Of a stretch of 64,000 nucleotides of DNA, positions 9,244 to 17,488 are shown one piece after another. Origin of the DNA: REBR01 sp033721915 (GTDB lineage: Bacteria; Pseudomonadota; Gammaproteobacteria; Pseudomonadales; Oleiphilaceae); the NCBI GenBank assembly GCA_033721915.1, contig JAWWAC010000009.1, positions 1 to 64,000 on the forward strand, in the 5' to 3' direction. The position numbers and the translations under genes were made by a program. How positions within the stretch are numbered: the first letter of the stretch is position 1; each line of letters opens with the position of its first letter. A model generated the notes under the pieces. The model was given only the letters and a program-made list of their open reading frames with translations, searched no databases and had not been told where the DNA came from.

Positions 9244-9610
9244 GTGTTTTGTTCCTTGCCGTTTTTATCGCGGGGAATTTTACGAACAAATGGGACGCGA
9301 TGCATCTGGCACGGCTTTTTTCACCCTACGGTGATAACGGAATGCTCACGGCTTACCGCCAGCCCTTGGCGCTCCTGAATCGGGCGATGCTTGTCGATGA
9401 CCGGCCCTGCTGTGGTATTTTCCGGTGGAGCCCGTGACCGGGTTTGCCCCGGCCCGTTGCAAGGATGCCATGTCCTCTGACAGCAAAGCCCCGCTCCAGG
9501 CACTGATCGTGTCGCTGATCGGGTCCACCGTGGCCCGGCGTTACGGGATAGAGCCCGCTGCGGGCCTGTCAGAGTTGTCAGGATAATCCACCTCAAGACC
9601 CTGGAGATCC
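9244..9610. other. 367-bp spacer with a possible 38-aa ORF
   Basis: No recognisable gene. The best candidate is a plus-strand ORF at 9470-9586 (ATG after AAGGA, five bases upstream) encoding 38 residues with a helix-like stretch (PLQALIVSLIGSTVARRYG). It may be a real small protein or chance. Longer minus-strand frames here have no protein-like character. A TCACC-N4-GGTGA hairpin occurs near 9330. Confidence 0.3.
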
Positions 9611-10366
9611 ATGACGGACAACCGGACCCCTGCCCAAGCACTCAGGATTGGCTGCGCCGGCTGGCAGGTGCCGAAAAGCCTGGCCGGGCGGTTCGGCGCC
9701 AGCGGCACTCACCTGCAGCGCTACGCGGCCACCCTGCCCGCGGTGGAGATCAACAGCTGCTTTTACCGCGAACACCGGCCCCAAACCTATGAGAAATGGG
9801 CACGGGAGACGCCGGCGGATTTCCGTTTTGCCCTCAAGATGCCCCGCTGGCTGACGCACCAGGACGGGCGGTTGCAGACACAGGGCCTGGAGACGTTCCT
9901 GGAGCAGGCCGGCCACCTGGGTGACAAGCTGGGGCCGTTATTGCTGCAGCTGCCTCCAAAGCTGGCATTCGAGGAATCCGGGGTTGAAGCCTTCCTGGAC
10001 ACACTGCGCCGTCTTCACTCAGGGCCTGTGGTGTGCGAACCCCGGCATGCCTCCTGGCTGACAGAGTCCGCCGAACGGCTGCTGAGTGATTACCGGGTGG
10101 CCCGTGTGGCCGTGGACCCGCAACGCCACCGGGGGGACACCCAGCCCGGTGGCTGGGGCGGGCTGCGCTATGTCCGGCTTCACGGTTATCCCGAACGTTT
10201 CCGCTCAGAATATGATGCGGGTTTTCTGCAGACTCTGAGGGACCAGTTGCAAGGTTACGCCCAGAGCGTCGAAACATGGTGTATCTTCAACAATACGGCC
10301 CGTGACGGGGGCGCACGTAATGCGCTGCAGCTTCAGTCGTCCATCAGCCACCACAGCGGGTCCTGA
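9611..10366 (+). CDS. DUF72 family protein
   Basis: 251 residues of the DUF72 (YecE-like) family, a TIM-barrel fold of unknown biochemical role found widely in bacteria. Typical segments are IGCAGWQVPKS at the start, LQRYAATLPAVEINSCFYREHRPQTYEKWARETPADFRFALKMPRWLTH split over the first 90 residues, GPLLLQLPPKLAF, and YVRLHGYPERF followed by CIFNNTARDGGARNALQL at the end. ATG 9611 directly precedes the conserved N-terminus. It stands alone between a spacer and an unrelated hypothetical gene. Length matches the family. Confidence 0.88.
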   Translation: MTDNRTPAQALRIGCAGWQVPKSLAGRFGASGTHLQRYAATLPAVEINSCFYREHRPQTYEKWARETPADFRFALKMPRWLTHQDGRLQTQGLETFLEQAGHLGDKLGPLLLQLPPKLAFEESGVEAFLDTLRRLHSGPVVCEPRHASWLTESAERLLSDYRVARVAVDPQRHRGDTQPGGWGGLRYVRLHGYPERFRSEYDAGFLQTLRDQLQGYAQSVETWCIFNNTARDGGARNALQLQSSISHHSGS

Positions 10367-10408
10367 GCATGGCGGCTAAACCATCAACCCTGAAAGGAGA
10401 ATGTGAAT

Positions 10409-11017
10409 GTGTCTGGAGACGCGCAGATGAGTCAGGCTGACAGCAGCACCCCCGATGTACGATCAATGACAGTGGATGAGCTTCTTGCCCTGTTCGCCAC
10501 CCTGGAAGCGCCTGATCTGTCAGAAATGGACGGTGAGTATCAGGCCACTTTGCTGCGTCAGCCCGGCCTGGTGGCCACTCTGGCCGGTCAGTTGACCGTC
10601 AACAATCCGTTCTCTCCGGGGAAGTGGTTGTGCAAGGCCTTCCGGCCGGTGGATAACCGTCACGGACGTGGCTACAACACCTTTCGCCAGTTTGGCCGGG
10701 TGGTGCAGCGGTTCCCCATGCACACGGTGATCGCCCCTTCCCGTTATGACGGTCAGCCTGCCTATCAGCTGGTCTATCGCGCCTACCAGTCCCTGTGCGG
10801 TGATATCCACATGGTGGATGAGGTGCGTCGCCTGGGTGAGGGCCGTTACCTGGGCATCGGCACCTGGGGGTTCAGTGACAGGCAGCGTCAGGTGCCTCTG
10901 CCGTTTCTGCTGACAGGGCCCGTTGCGGCCTATCGCGGCGATATCGGCAAGGAAAGGCCCTCGTTCCGCCTTGAGAAAGAAATCCCGGCTTTTTCAGTCT
11001 CAGGACAGAGGGCCTGA
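10409..11017 (+). CDS. Conserved hypothetical protein, beta-rich, about 200 aa
   Basis: About 202 residues, family not recognised. After a Ser/Asp-rich N-terminus comes a short acidic helix (VDELLALFATLEAPDLSEM), then a beta-rich region with many Tyr, Arg and Gly (GKWLCKAFRPVDNRHGRGYN, YDGQPAYQLVYRAYQS, GEGRYLGIGTWGF, PFLLTGPVAAYRGD) that reads like a small lipocalin-type or GXWXG-like barrel; that is a guess. No signal peptide. AAGGAG at 10394-10399 best fits GTG 10409; GTG 10403 (too close) and ATG 10427 are alternatives. Probably cytoplasmic. Confidence 0.65.
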   Translation: MSGDAQMSQADSSTPDVRSMTVDELLALFATLEAPDLSEMDGEYQATLLRQPGLVATLAGQLTVNNPFSPGKWLCKAFRPVDNRHGRGYNTFRQFGRVVQRFPMHTVIAPSRYDGQPAYQLVYRAYQSLCGDIHMVDEVRRLGEGRYLGIGTWGFSDRQRQVPLPFLLTGPVAAYRGDIGKERPSFRLEKEIPAFSVSGQRA

Positions 11018-11089
11018 AGGGAGCCCGTTGTGACGGGCAGCCCTTTCCGGGGTTCTGCTACCGTGAATACTGCTTGATAGGGGCATGCC

Positions 11090-11434
11090 GTGCAGATTGC
11101 TTATCGCGCCAGGGACCTGATCGAGGCCAACCTCGTTGCGGGTCTGATACAGGCCCATGACATTGACTGCCATGTGGGGGGGAATTACCTGCAGGGAGGC
11201 ATGGGTGAGATCGGCACCAGTGGCTTTACCAATGTGCACGTGGAAGATGAGGACTTTGAGCGGGCTCGGCAGCTGGTGGCGGAGTACGAACAGGACCTGC
11301 ACAGGGATACCACCGATCCCGACCCGGCTCCGGTGCCTGCGGAAAGCTCCCGGGTAAACCATCTGGCGCGGGTCTTTCTGATTGCCTGTGCCATGATGGC
11401 CAGTGTGCTCTGGATTTTCTCGGCCATGCGGTGA
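11090..11434 (+). CDS. DUF2007 domain protein with C-terminal membrane helix
   Basis: 114 residues. Residues 1-67 match the DUF2007 (putative signal-transducing) family: IAYRARDLIEANLVAGLIQAHD, a Gly-rich loop (GGNYLQGGMGEIG), and VHVEDEDFERARQLVAEYE. The C-terminus ends in one hydrophobic helix (ARVFLIACAMMASVLWIF), which would anchor the domain to the inner membrane. The start is GTG 11090, chosen because the conserved domain begins two residues later. The family has a GlnB-like small alpha/beta fold; ligand and role are unknown. Confidence 0.8.
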   Translation: MQIAYRARDLIEANLVAGLIQAHDIDCHVGGNYLQGGMGEIGTSGFTNVHVEDEDFERARQLVAEYEQDLHRDTTDPDPAPVPAESSRVNHLARVFLIACAMMASVLWIFSAMR

Positions 11435-11533
11435 GGCGGTCAGTGACAGGCACTTTCAACCGGCACTCGACAGGTCTTTTGAGCACCTGTTGCTGACATA
11501 GTCAGGCACCGTCAACCCGCCAGGGTGCCCTGA

Positions 11534-11713
11534 CTACCCCTTGGGACCCACCAGCCACCAGAGAATCACCCCCACTATGGGGACCAGCAGAAGAACCACC
11601 ACCCACAGTACCTTGGTGCCGGTTTCGACGGAGCTTTGCATCGTCTTGACCACGGTGTAGACCACCAGAATCAGCAGAATCAGTCCAAAGATGCCTGTCA
11701 CTTCAATACTCAT
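11534..11713 (-). CDS. Small PLDc_N-domain membrane protein
   Basis: A 59-residue protein. It opens with MSIEVTGIFGLILLILVVYT, a membrane helix, then a polar turn (VKTMQSSVETGTK), then a second helix starting KVLWVVVLLLVPIVGVILWW, ending LVGPKG. This is the pattern of the phospholipase D-nuclease N-terminal (PLDc_N, PF13396) family of small two-helix proteins, whose role is unknown. ATG 11713 has AGGA about 8 bases upstream. It is convergent with the DUF2007 gene. Confidence 0.75.
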   Translation of the reverse strand: MSIEVTGIFGLILLILVVYTVVKTMQSSVETGTKVLWVVVLLLVPIVGVILWWLVGPKG

Positions 11714-11874
11714 GTTCAGATTCCTGCTTGAGTGCCCGTTAGCGGGACACAGTGGTGGGGTGTCTAAGGGTTACCGGAGGCCGTCTGGAAGGGGTTTGCC
11801 TTGCACCCATTCACAGTATGGCCTTTGTGGCGGCCGGGCCAGGAGATTCTGTTGCAACCGCTCACGGCCTGTGG

Positions 11875-11914
11875 GTTTACCGGCCTGAAGCCCTCACAGA
11901 CCCGGCCGGTAAAC
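11875..11914. terminator. Inverted repeat 3' of the antiporter gene
   Basis: Perfect 11-bp arms GTTTACCGGCC (11875-11885) and GGCCGGTAAAC (11904-11914) lie 10 bases beyond the stop of the minus-strand antiporter gene. There is no T-run, so an intrinsic terminator is doubtful; it may protect the mRNA 3' end. Confidence 0.35.
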
Positions 11915-11924
11915 GGTGTTGGCG

Positions 11925-12890
11925 CTAGCCACCGAAAACGGTAAAGCTCAGCCAGGCATAGGCAATATAGCCGGCCAGCAGCACAGCCCCCTCAGGCCGG
12001 CTCAGGCGGCGACCGGTGTACAGGAACAGCAGCAGCAGAACCGCCGTGCCCAGCATGACCCACTGGTCAAACTGCAGTATCCGCTCGGCAACCGGCAGTG
12101 GCTGCAGTATGGCGGAAAGGCCCAGTATGCCCAGCAGGTTGAAGATATTGCTGCCCAGTATATTGCCCACGGCCACGTCGGCGTGACGGCGGAACGCGGC
12201 AATCACCGACACGGACAGTTCCGGCAGTGAGGTGCCCACCGCCACCAGTGTCAGCCCGATCACCGCCTCCGGCACCTGCAGGGCCTCTGCGATGCCAATG
12301 GCCCCCTTCAGCAGCACCTGTGAGCCACCGATCAGCAGCCCCAGTCCGGAGACGATGGCAATGCTGGTCCACAACACCGACCGGGGGGCGGTGCTCACTT
12401 CCTCCCCCTGGGCCACATGCATTTCCCCGGAGGGGACGTCCTGGTAGCGCTCGGTGCGGTAGGCCCATACCAGATAGGCGCAAAGGGACAGCAGGAACAC
12501 CGCCGCATCCGGGCGCCCCAGGGCCTCGCCCCAGACCAGCCCCACAAACAGCAGGCTGGCGGCCACCACCGTGATGGCGTCGCGCCTCAGTGCCAGTGGG
12601 CGCACCGTCATGGGGCAGATCAGGGCGCACACCCCCAGAATCAGCAGGATATTGCCGATGTTGCTGCCCACCACGTTGCCAATGGCAATGTCCGGCTGCC
12701 CGTCAATGGCGGCATTCACCGACACCACCAGCTCCGGTGCGGAGGTGCCGAAACCGACGATCACCAGACCGCTCAGCAAGGGTGAGATACCGATGCGCTT
12801 GGCCACGGACAGCGCGCCACGTATCAGCAGGTCACCGCCAAATGTCAGCAGACCGATGCCCAGAAGAAGATACAGCGTATATAACAGCAT
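11925..12890 (-). CDS. Calcium/sodium antiporter, YrbG family
   Basis: 321-residue inner-membrane cation exchanger of the CaCA superfamily, exporting Ca2+ (or another cation) against Na+ or H+. It shows the two inverted homologous halves: GFGTSAPELVVSVNAAIDG with GNVVGSNIGNILLILG in the first (about residues 45-90), and AVGTSLPELSVSVIAAFR with GNILGSNIFNLLGILG in the second (about 215-265). These GxSxPE and GSNxxN motifs hold the ion-binding acidic residues. About ten hydrophobic helices. It is monocistronic with its own inverted repeat downstream. Length is typical for YrbG proteins. Confidence 0.9.
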   Translation of the reverse strand: MLLYTLYLLLGIGLLTFGGDLLIRGALSVAKRIGISPLLSGLVIVGFGTSAPELVVSVNAAIDGQPDIAIGNVVGSNIGNILLILGVCALICPMTVRPLALRRDAITVVAASLLFVGLVWGEALGRPDAAVFLLSLCAYLVWAYRTERYQDVPSGEMHVAQGEEVSTAPRSVLWTSIAIVSGLGLLIGGSQVLLKGAIGIAEALQVPEAVIGLTLVAVGTSLPELSVSVIAAFRRHADVAVGNILGSNIFNLLGILGLSAILQPLPVAERILQFDQWVMLGTAVLLLLFLYTGRRLSRPEGAVLLAGYIAYAWLSFTVFGG

Positions 12891-13038
12891 TCAGAAAGCC
12901 CCGGTTGGAAAACGTCGTCGCCATGGCAGCTGAATCGGGCACTGCCAGACCCTCCGCCAAAGCCTGATGGTATACACCTCACAGAAAATGGCCACCAGTG
13001 ACTCCCATTGAGGGTGCCAAAACCGGTTTTTCGCCATT

Positions 13039-13074
13039 AAAAAAGCCAGCTGACGTGAGTCGGCTGGCTTTATC
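13039..13074 (-). terminator. Intrinsic terminator of the lipoprotein hydrolase gene
   Basis: Hairpin with arms AAAGCCAGC (13042-13050) and GCTGGCTTT (13063-13071); the inner GAC/GTC pairs extend the stem around a GTGA loop. On the minus strand it is followed by six T (complement of 13039-13044), a good intrinsic terminator 25 bases past the stop of the gene at 13100. Confidence 0.8.
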
Positions 13075-13099
13075 ATTTCTTCCGGCCAGTGACAGCGGA

Positions 13100-15256
13100 T
13101 CAGCGCAGGCCGCCCTCGATAAAGGGCAGCTGCACCTGGCCGCTGACGTTGACGAAGGGAATCAGTGCGTCCCTGGAGAAGCTCTGTGGGTACTGGGGGT
13201 GGAATCCGTACACCAGCAGGGCCATTCCGGCGTTGGCTGGCAGTCGTTCCGCCACGCCCACCAGCTCCACGATGTGGTTGCTTCTCAGGCCACGCACCGG
13301 CTTGATCTGGTCGTCCACCAGTCGCCAGTGTCCGCCGTCACCCTGTGGGCGCCAGCCCAGTCCGATAAAGACAATGGGGTCGCAGCCGGGGCTGGTGGCG
13401 GAGAGGTCCGCCTCGCACTGGTCACGGCCGGCCAGGTCACTGAGGCTCAGTTCCAGAGTGGGGATGCCCGCCAGTATGGCGCCGCTGTCACCCAGCTGGC
13501 CCAGTGGCAGTGCCACGGGGGAGACGGTGGCGGCACCGGCGGCGGTGAAGCCGTTGGGGATGGGGGTGTCGCTGGCGAAGTCGCGGCTCTGCACGCCGGG
13601 GCCCGTGAGCAGCGTGCCCCTCTCGGCAGCCAGCACCTCATCGGCGGGCACCATGACGGCGTCACCGGTGTCCAGTGACAGGCACACCTGGTCCTCGGTG
13701 CCGTCCAGGCTGGCCGGCAGGGGGGCGCCCATCAGCTTGTGCTCCAGCCAGCCCTGTGTGGCCTCTCGGATGCTGATATCACCACAGGCAAAGGCGCCGC
13801 CACTGCCCTGGAAACCCGGCACCGTGGCCGCCTGACCCACCGGGTCGGGGAAGGACTCGGCGGGCTGGTCTTCATCGGCGATGCCCACGGGCAGTATATG
13901 GCCGCTCTCGTGGGTCAGCAGTCGCACGTCGCCACCGCCCTGGCGGTTCATGCACTGGAAGTTGCGCCAGGCTTCATTGAAGTTGAACAGGGTATCTTTC
14001 ATGCCCTGTGTGATCAGCATGTCCACTTCCGGGTAGGGGGCGGAAGGGGTGGCCGCTTCCTCGTCCGGCAGCAGATGGGCAATCAGGAAGTTGTCGTCCC
14101 TGGGGTCCACAGTGCGGCTGGGCAGTGCCTGTCCCTCACAGTGGTACACGGGGCTGTGGTAACGGAAGAACTCTTCCGAGCCCGGGGCAAACCGGTTGCT
14201 GGCATTGGCCCTCAGCAGGGTTTCACGGATGATCGGGTGCTGCCCGGAGTGGCGGTTCTGAGCCGGTGAGGATTCCCCACCGGTGGTGAGCAGTGTCCCC
14301 CAGCCGGACTTGGGCACGTTGCCGGGGTTGAGGCTGTAGCGCAGGTCGTGCCAGGTGATGTCCGGTACCAGCGCGTCCAGTCGCTGTTTGGGGTCTACCG
14401 CCGTGAGCAGCAGCTGGTAGCCGCCGCCATAGCTGCTGCCGATGGCGCCCACCACCAGGTTTTCCGGGTCGTCTCCCTTGGGCTCCCTTGCCAGGTAGTC
14501 CAGGTTCTCTTCCGCCCAGTCCAGTATCTGTACCAGATCACGGCCTTCAAACTCCGGGTCCATGGTGCGCACATTGCCGGAGCTCTCGCCAAAGCCGCGC
14601 TGGTCGATGGAGATCACGGTGAAGCCCGCATCCCGGTAGCTGTCGAATCCGTCGATGGTACGGCTGCCGCCGTAGCCATGACCGTGGAGGACCAGTGGGT
14701 GATGGTTGTCGCAGTCGATGCCGCCGTTGGGCTCCTGCACCTGGAAGGCAATCTGCTCGCGGCTTTCCGATTCCAGGAAGACGGCGTAGCTGCGGCCTCC
14801 CGCCAGGTTGTCACCATCACCACAGGAGGCGTTGGCCAGTGTGGGGCCGGCGCCGATGGGGGCGGGGGTGAACAGGGTGTCGCAGATGCGGTCGGCGTTG
14901 TCACCGGCAATGGGTCGCCCGATCTGGACACACTCGTTGTGGGCGGCAAAGGCCCCGTCGAACAGGGCGCCGCAGAAGTTGCCGGCCTGGTCACTGTCGC
15001 CGGTCAGCTCCGTGGCCGTGGACAGGCACTCGTCCTGGCTGAAGGGAAACACCAGTGCGGTGTTGGCATCGCCGTTGCCACCGCGGTTGCCACGGTCATC
15101 CGGGGGGCCGGCGTGCTCTGGCGGGCCCTTGCCCTGGCCCCGGTTCTCCGGTGGGCCGCCCTCTGGGCAACCCGTGAGGCCCAGTGTCAGGATCATGACC
15201 GCCAGGCTGGCGGTTTTTGTGTGGCTGGCCGGGAGCTTGCTGATGATTCCCCGCAT
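13100..15256 (-). CDS. Lipoprotein alpha/beta hydrolase (X-Pro peptidase/acyl esterase-like)
   Basis: 718 residues. ATG 15256 has GAGGTG 6 bases upstream. The N-terminus is a lipoprotein signal (SLAVMILTLGLTGC, lipidated Cys 30), then a Gly/Pro-rich linker with KGPPEHA (43-49), a Cys-containing region (about 76-150), and an alpha/beta-hydrolase domain with HGHGYGG, SIDQRGFGESSG and the nucleophile elbow GSSYGG (Ser 275), later ESGHILP as probable catalytic His. The hydrolase core and a C-terminal beta-rich part resemble S15/CocE-type X-Pro dipeptidyl peptidases or acyl esterases. Location would be the outer-membrane periplasmic face or the cell surface; substrate unknown. A paralogue-like lipoprotein with the same N-terminal layout is encoded at 20594-23419. 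Confidence 0.75.
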   Translation of the reverse strand: MRGIISKLPASHTKTASLAVMILTLGLTGCPEGGPPENRGQGKGPPEHAGPPDDRGNRGGNGDANTALVFPFSQDECLSTATELTGDSDQAGNFCGALFDGAFAAHNECVQIGRPIAGDNADRICDTLFTPAPIGAGPTLANASCGDGDNLAGGRSYAVFLESESREQIAFQVQEPNGGIDCDNHHPLVLHGHGYGGSRTIDGFDSYRDAGFTVISIDQRGFGESSGNVRTMDPEFEGRDLVQILDWAEENLDYLAREPKGDDPENLVVGAIGSSYGGGYQLLLTAVDPKQRLDALVPDITWHDLRYSLNPGNVPKSGWGTLLTTGGESSPAQNRHSGQHPIIRETLLRANASNRFAPGSEEFFRYHSPVYHCEGQALPSRTVDPRDDNFLIAHLLPDEEAATPSAPYPEVDMLITQGMKDTLFNFNEAWRNFQCMNRQGGGDVRLLTHESGHILPVGIADEDQPAESFPDPVGQAATVPGFQGSGGAFACGDISIREATQGWLEHKLMGAPLPASLDGTEDQVCLSLDTGDAVMVPADEVLAAERGTLLTGPGVQSRDFASDTPIPNGFTAAGAATVSPVALPLGQLGDSGAILAGIPTLELSLSDLAGRDQCEADLSATSPGCDPIVFIGLGWRPQGDGGHWRLVDDQIKPVRGLRSNHIVELVGVAERLPANAGMALLVYGFHPQYPQSFSRDALIPFVNVSGQVQLPFIEGGLR

Positions 15257-15296
15257 GGTGTCACCTCGTTGTCTTCTTGTTGTCATAACCAGAACG

Positions 15297-15326
15297 ACAA
15301 AAGGTGAGAACTAGTTCACTTTTTGT
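15297..15326. promoter_or_regulatory. Inverted repeat upstream of the lipoprotein hydrolase (candidate operator)
   Basis: ACAAAAGGTGA (15297-15307) and TCACTTTTTGT (15316-15326) pair at 10 of 11 positions around an 8-base centre; GAACTAGTTC at 15308-15317 is a perfect inner palindrome. It lies 40 bases upstream of the start at 15256, a position suited to a dimeric repressor. The regulator is unknown. Confidence 0.4.
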
Positions 15327-15484
15327 GACTTTTTCAGGTTTTTCTGTGAGGTTTTGTCAGTGACGTTCTCATGAGCCAGGGTGCAGAGAGACCAGGGAGA
15401 CGGAGAGGGAAGACGGGGTAGCGGAGCTGTGGGGCCCTGGCGGGCCCCACCCCTGTTATGGAGCAGTGTTGCCGTAAACGGGTC

Positions 15485-17359
15485 TCAGAAAGTGGTGTCC
15501 AGCACCCGGCCCATTTTCTCCTGGCCCAGTGCGGGTTCGAAGCGGTCGCTGCTCCAGGCCGGGTGACCGGCGATCATCACCAGTGGCACCACGCCATCGG
15601 ACCGGTTCACCAGCTGGTCGTGCTGGAACTCTTCCCGGTACTGACGCCGTGCGCTGTTGTTGTGGTCAAAGGCCCTCAGCGCCAGTGGGTCGATCAGTGT
15701 GATGTCCGCCTGCTCCCCCACTTCCAGGCTGCCGCCCCGGACGCCGAACACCCGGGCCGGGTCCCGTGTCAGGCGCCGCACCATATAGGCCACGTCACGG
15801 TCGCCGCCGTCGGAGGCCAGTTTCAGTGCCCTCAGGTTGCCGTCGTAAAAGGCCATGTTGGTGAGGTGGGCGCCGCTGTCATTGAATCCCGGCAGCAGCT
15901 GGGGGTCCATCAGCAGCTTGCGCACCATGGTCTCGTCCCGGTTGGCGGAGACGGTATACCAGCTCAGGTCCAGGTCAAAGGCCCTGAGCATGGCCAGCAT
16001 GAAGTCCGCCTCGTCGTTGATGCGGCTGAAATGTTCGGCCAGCAGCCGGTTTTCCTCTTCGCTGAGCCCGCTTTTGTCACCCGCCTGTGCCGCCCGCACC
16101 CGGTCATACACCTGCTGGAAGGTCAGGCCTTCCCAGGCCTTGAGGGGGCACAGGTCGATGGTCATGTCGGACAGTTTGCGGTTGAAGGCGTAGTCCTCGA
16201 ACCGCAGCATCCGCTTGAGACGGGCCAGTCCGAAGCCGGTCTTGCCGGACATCCACATGGCCCGGAAGCGCTCGATGTAGCCCGGGTCATTGAGAATGGC
16301 CAGTCGCCCTTCCCGGTCTTCCAGTTCCGTTTCATTGAGGGCGCGCAGCTCGTCGATTTCCTCCGAGAGCGGGGTGACAGCGCCGTCGGACCAGACCTTG
16401 AAGGGGGCCGCCAGTGCCTGCAGATGAAAGTCCCCCTTCAGTAAACGGGAGTTGAGCACCCGGGCCAGCAGCCGGGCCAGGCGCACGATCTTGCGGTTGC
16501 TGTGCACATCCAGGGCCGCCACCACGGTGGTTTTCAGTGGCTTGCCATGGAGGCGGCCGCTGGTCAGCATAAAGGTCTTCAGGGTGCCCCAGGTGCTGTC
16601 CTTGGGGGGGGTAGCCTGCCAGATGGCGCCCTTCTGCCTCACCACCTCCGTCAGGCGCTTGATCTCGCCGTATCGGGCGAACTGGGTGGGGATGGTCTTG
16701 TCCGTGTGGGGCTGGTTGGCCAGGTAATGGAAGGGCAGGGCGTCGGTGGAGAAGCCGGCGTAACCGTCGTCCAGCGCCTGTGCCAGCAGCTTTTCCATGG
16801 CCTGCAGTTCTTTCTCCGTGGGGTCACGGGAGATGCTGGCCTCAAAGCCCATCACCTCGATGCGCAGCATGGAGTGGGGCACCATGGTCACCAGGTTGGG
16901 CCCCAGGCGCAGGCGGTTGAGGTGCTGCAGGTAGGCCTTGGGGTTGTCCCAGTTGACCCGGTCGGCGGTGGCCCTCAGCACGGATTTGGGGATGTTCTCC
17001 ACCCGGGCGTAGCAGTCCACGATGGGGTCGGCACCGTCGCGGCGCTGTGCGCCGAAGGCCAGGCCCAGGCTGCAGTTGGCGATCACCACGGTGGTGGTGC
17101 CGTGGCGCACGGACTCGGGCAGCCCCGGCGCCACCTCCAGCTCCAGGTCGTAATGGGTGTGGATATCAAACAGCCCCGGCATGGCCCACTGGCCTTCCCC
17201 GTCCAGTACCCTGGCGGCCTGCCCCGGGTCCAGGTCCGGGCCCCGAGCGGCGATGCGCTCACCGGCGATGGCAATGTCCTCGCGCTTTGGCAGTGCGCCG
17301 CTGCCGTCAAAGACTTTCGCCCCCCTGATCAGGTAATCCCACGCTGGCTGGTGGCTCAT
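15485..17359 (-). CDS. Amidohydrolase, N-acyl-D-amino-acid deacylase family
   Basis: 624 residues of the D-aminoacylase/D-hydantoinase-like amidohydrolase superfamily; expected to hydrolyse an N-acyl amino acid or related amide with a metal centre. Visible features are the N-terminal beta domain (YLIRGAKVFDGSGALPKREDIAIAGERI), metal ligands in GLFDIHTHYD (near 63-71), the TTTVVIANCSLGLAFG segment with the Cys characteristic of D-aminoacylases, MVPHSMLRIEVMG, and the late NDSGAHLTNMAF with the probable catalytic Asp. The C-terminus returns to the beta domain (GSLEVGEQADITLIDP). At 624 residues it is longer than classical D-aminoacylase (about 480-500). No signal peptide, so cytoplasmic. Substrate is not predictable. 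Confidence 0.82.
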   Translation of the reverse strand: MSHQPAWDYLIRGAKVFDGSGALPKREDIAIAGERIAARGPDLDPGQAARVLDGEGQWAMPGLFDIHTHYDLELEVAPGLPESVRHGTTTVVIANCSLGLAFGAQRRDGADPIVDCYARVENIPKSVLRATADRVNWDNPKAYLQHLNRLRLGPNLVTMVPHSMLRIEVMGFEASISRDPTEKELQAMEKLLAQALDDGYAGFSTDALPFHYLANQPHTDKTIPTQFARYGEIKRLTEVVRQKGAIWQATPPKDSTWGTLKTFMLTSGRLHGKPLKTTVVAALDVHSNRKIVRLARLLARVLNSRLLKGDFHLQALAAPFKVWSDGAVTPLSEEIDELRALNETELEDREGRLAILNDPGYIERFRAMWMSGKTGFGLARLKRMLRFEDYAFNRKLSDMTIDLCPLKAWEGLTFQQVYDRVRAAQAGDKSGLSEEENRLLAEHFSRINDEADFMLAMLRAFDLDLSWYTVSANRDETMVRKLLMDPQLLPGFNDSGAHLTNMAFYDGNLRALKLASDGGDRDVAYMVRRLTRDPARVFGVRGGSLEVGEQADITLIDPLALRAFDHNNSARRQYREEFQHDQLVNRSDGVVPLVMIAGHPAWSSDRFEPALGQEKMGRVLDTTF

Positions 17360-17488
17360 GGCTTCCTCACTGTGTTTTATTCTTGTTGGACTCGGATCCG
17401 GATGGGCCTGTGCCGGTCACACAGGCAGGCCGATTGACGGTTATTTATCCAACTTTTGTCAGTAGCAGTCAAGCCGCTGAGGTGGTCA

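Noticed and set aside
14348..15307. 319-codon plus-strand ORF opposite the lipoprotein hydrolase
   Set aside because: Low-complexity Gly/Val/Ala shadow; the opposite strand has a signal peptide, lipobox and catalytic motifs.
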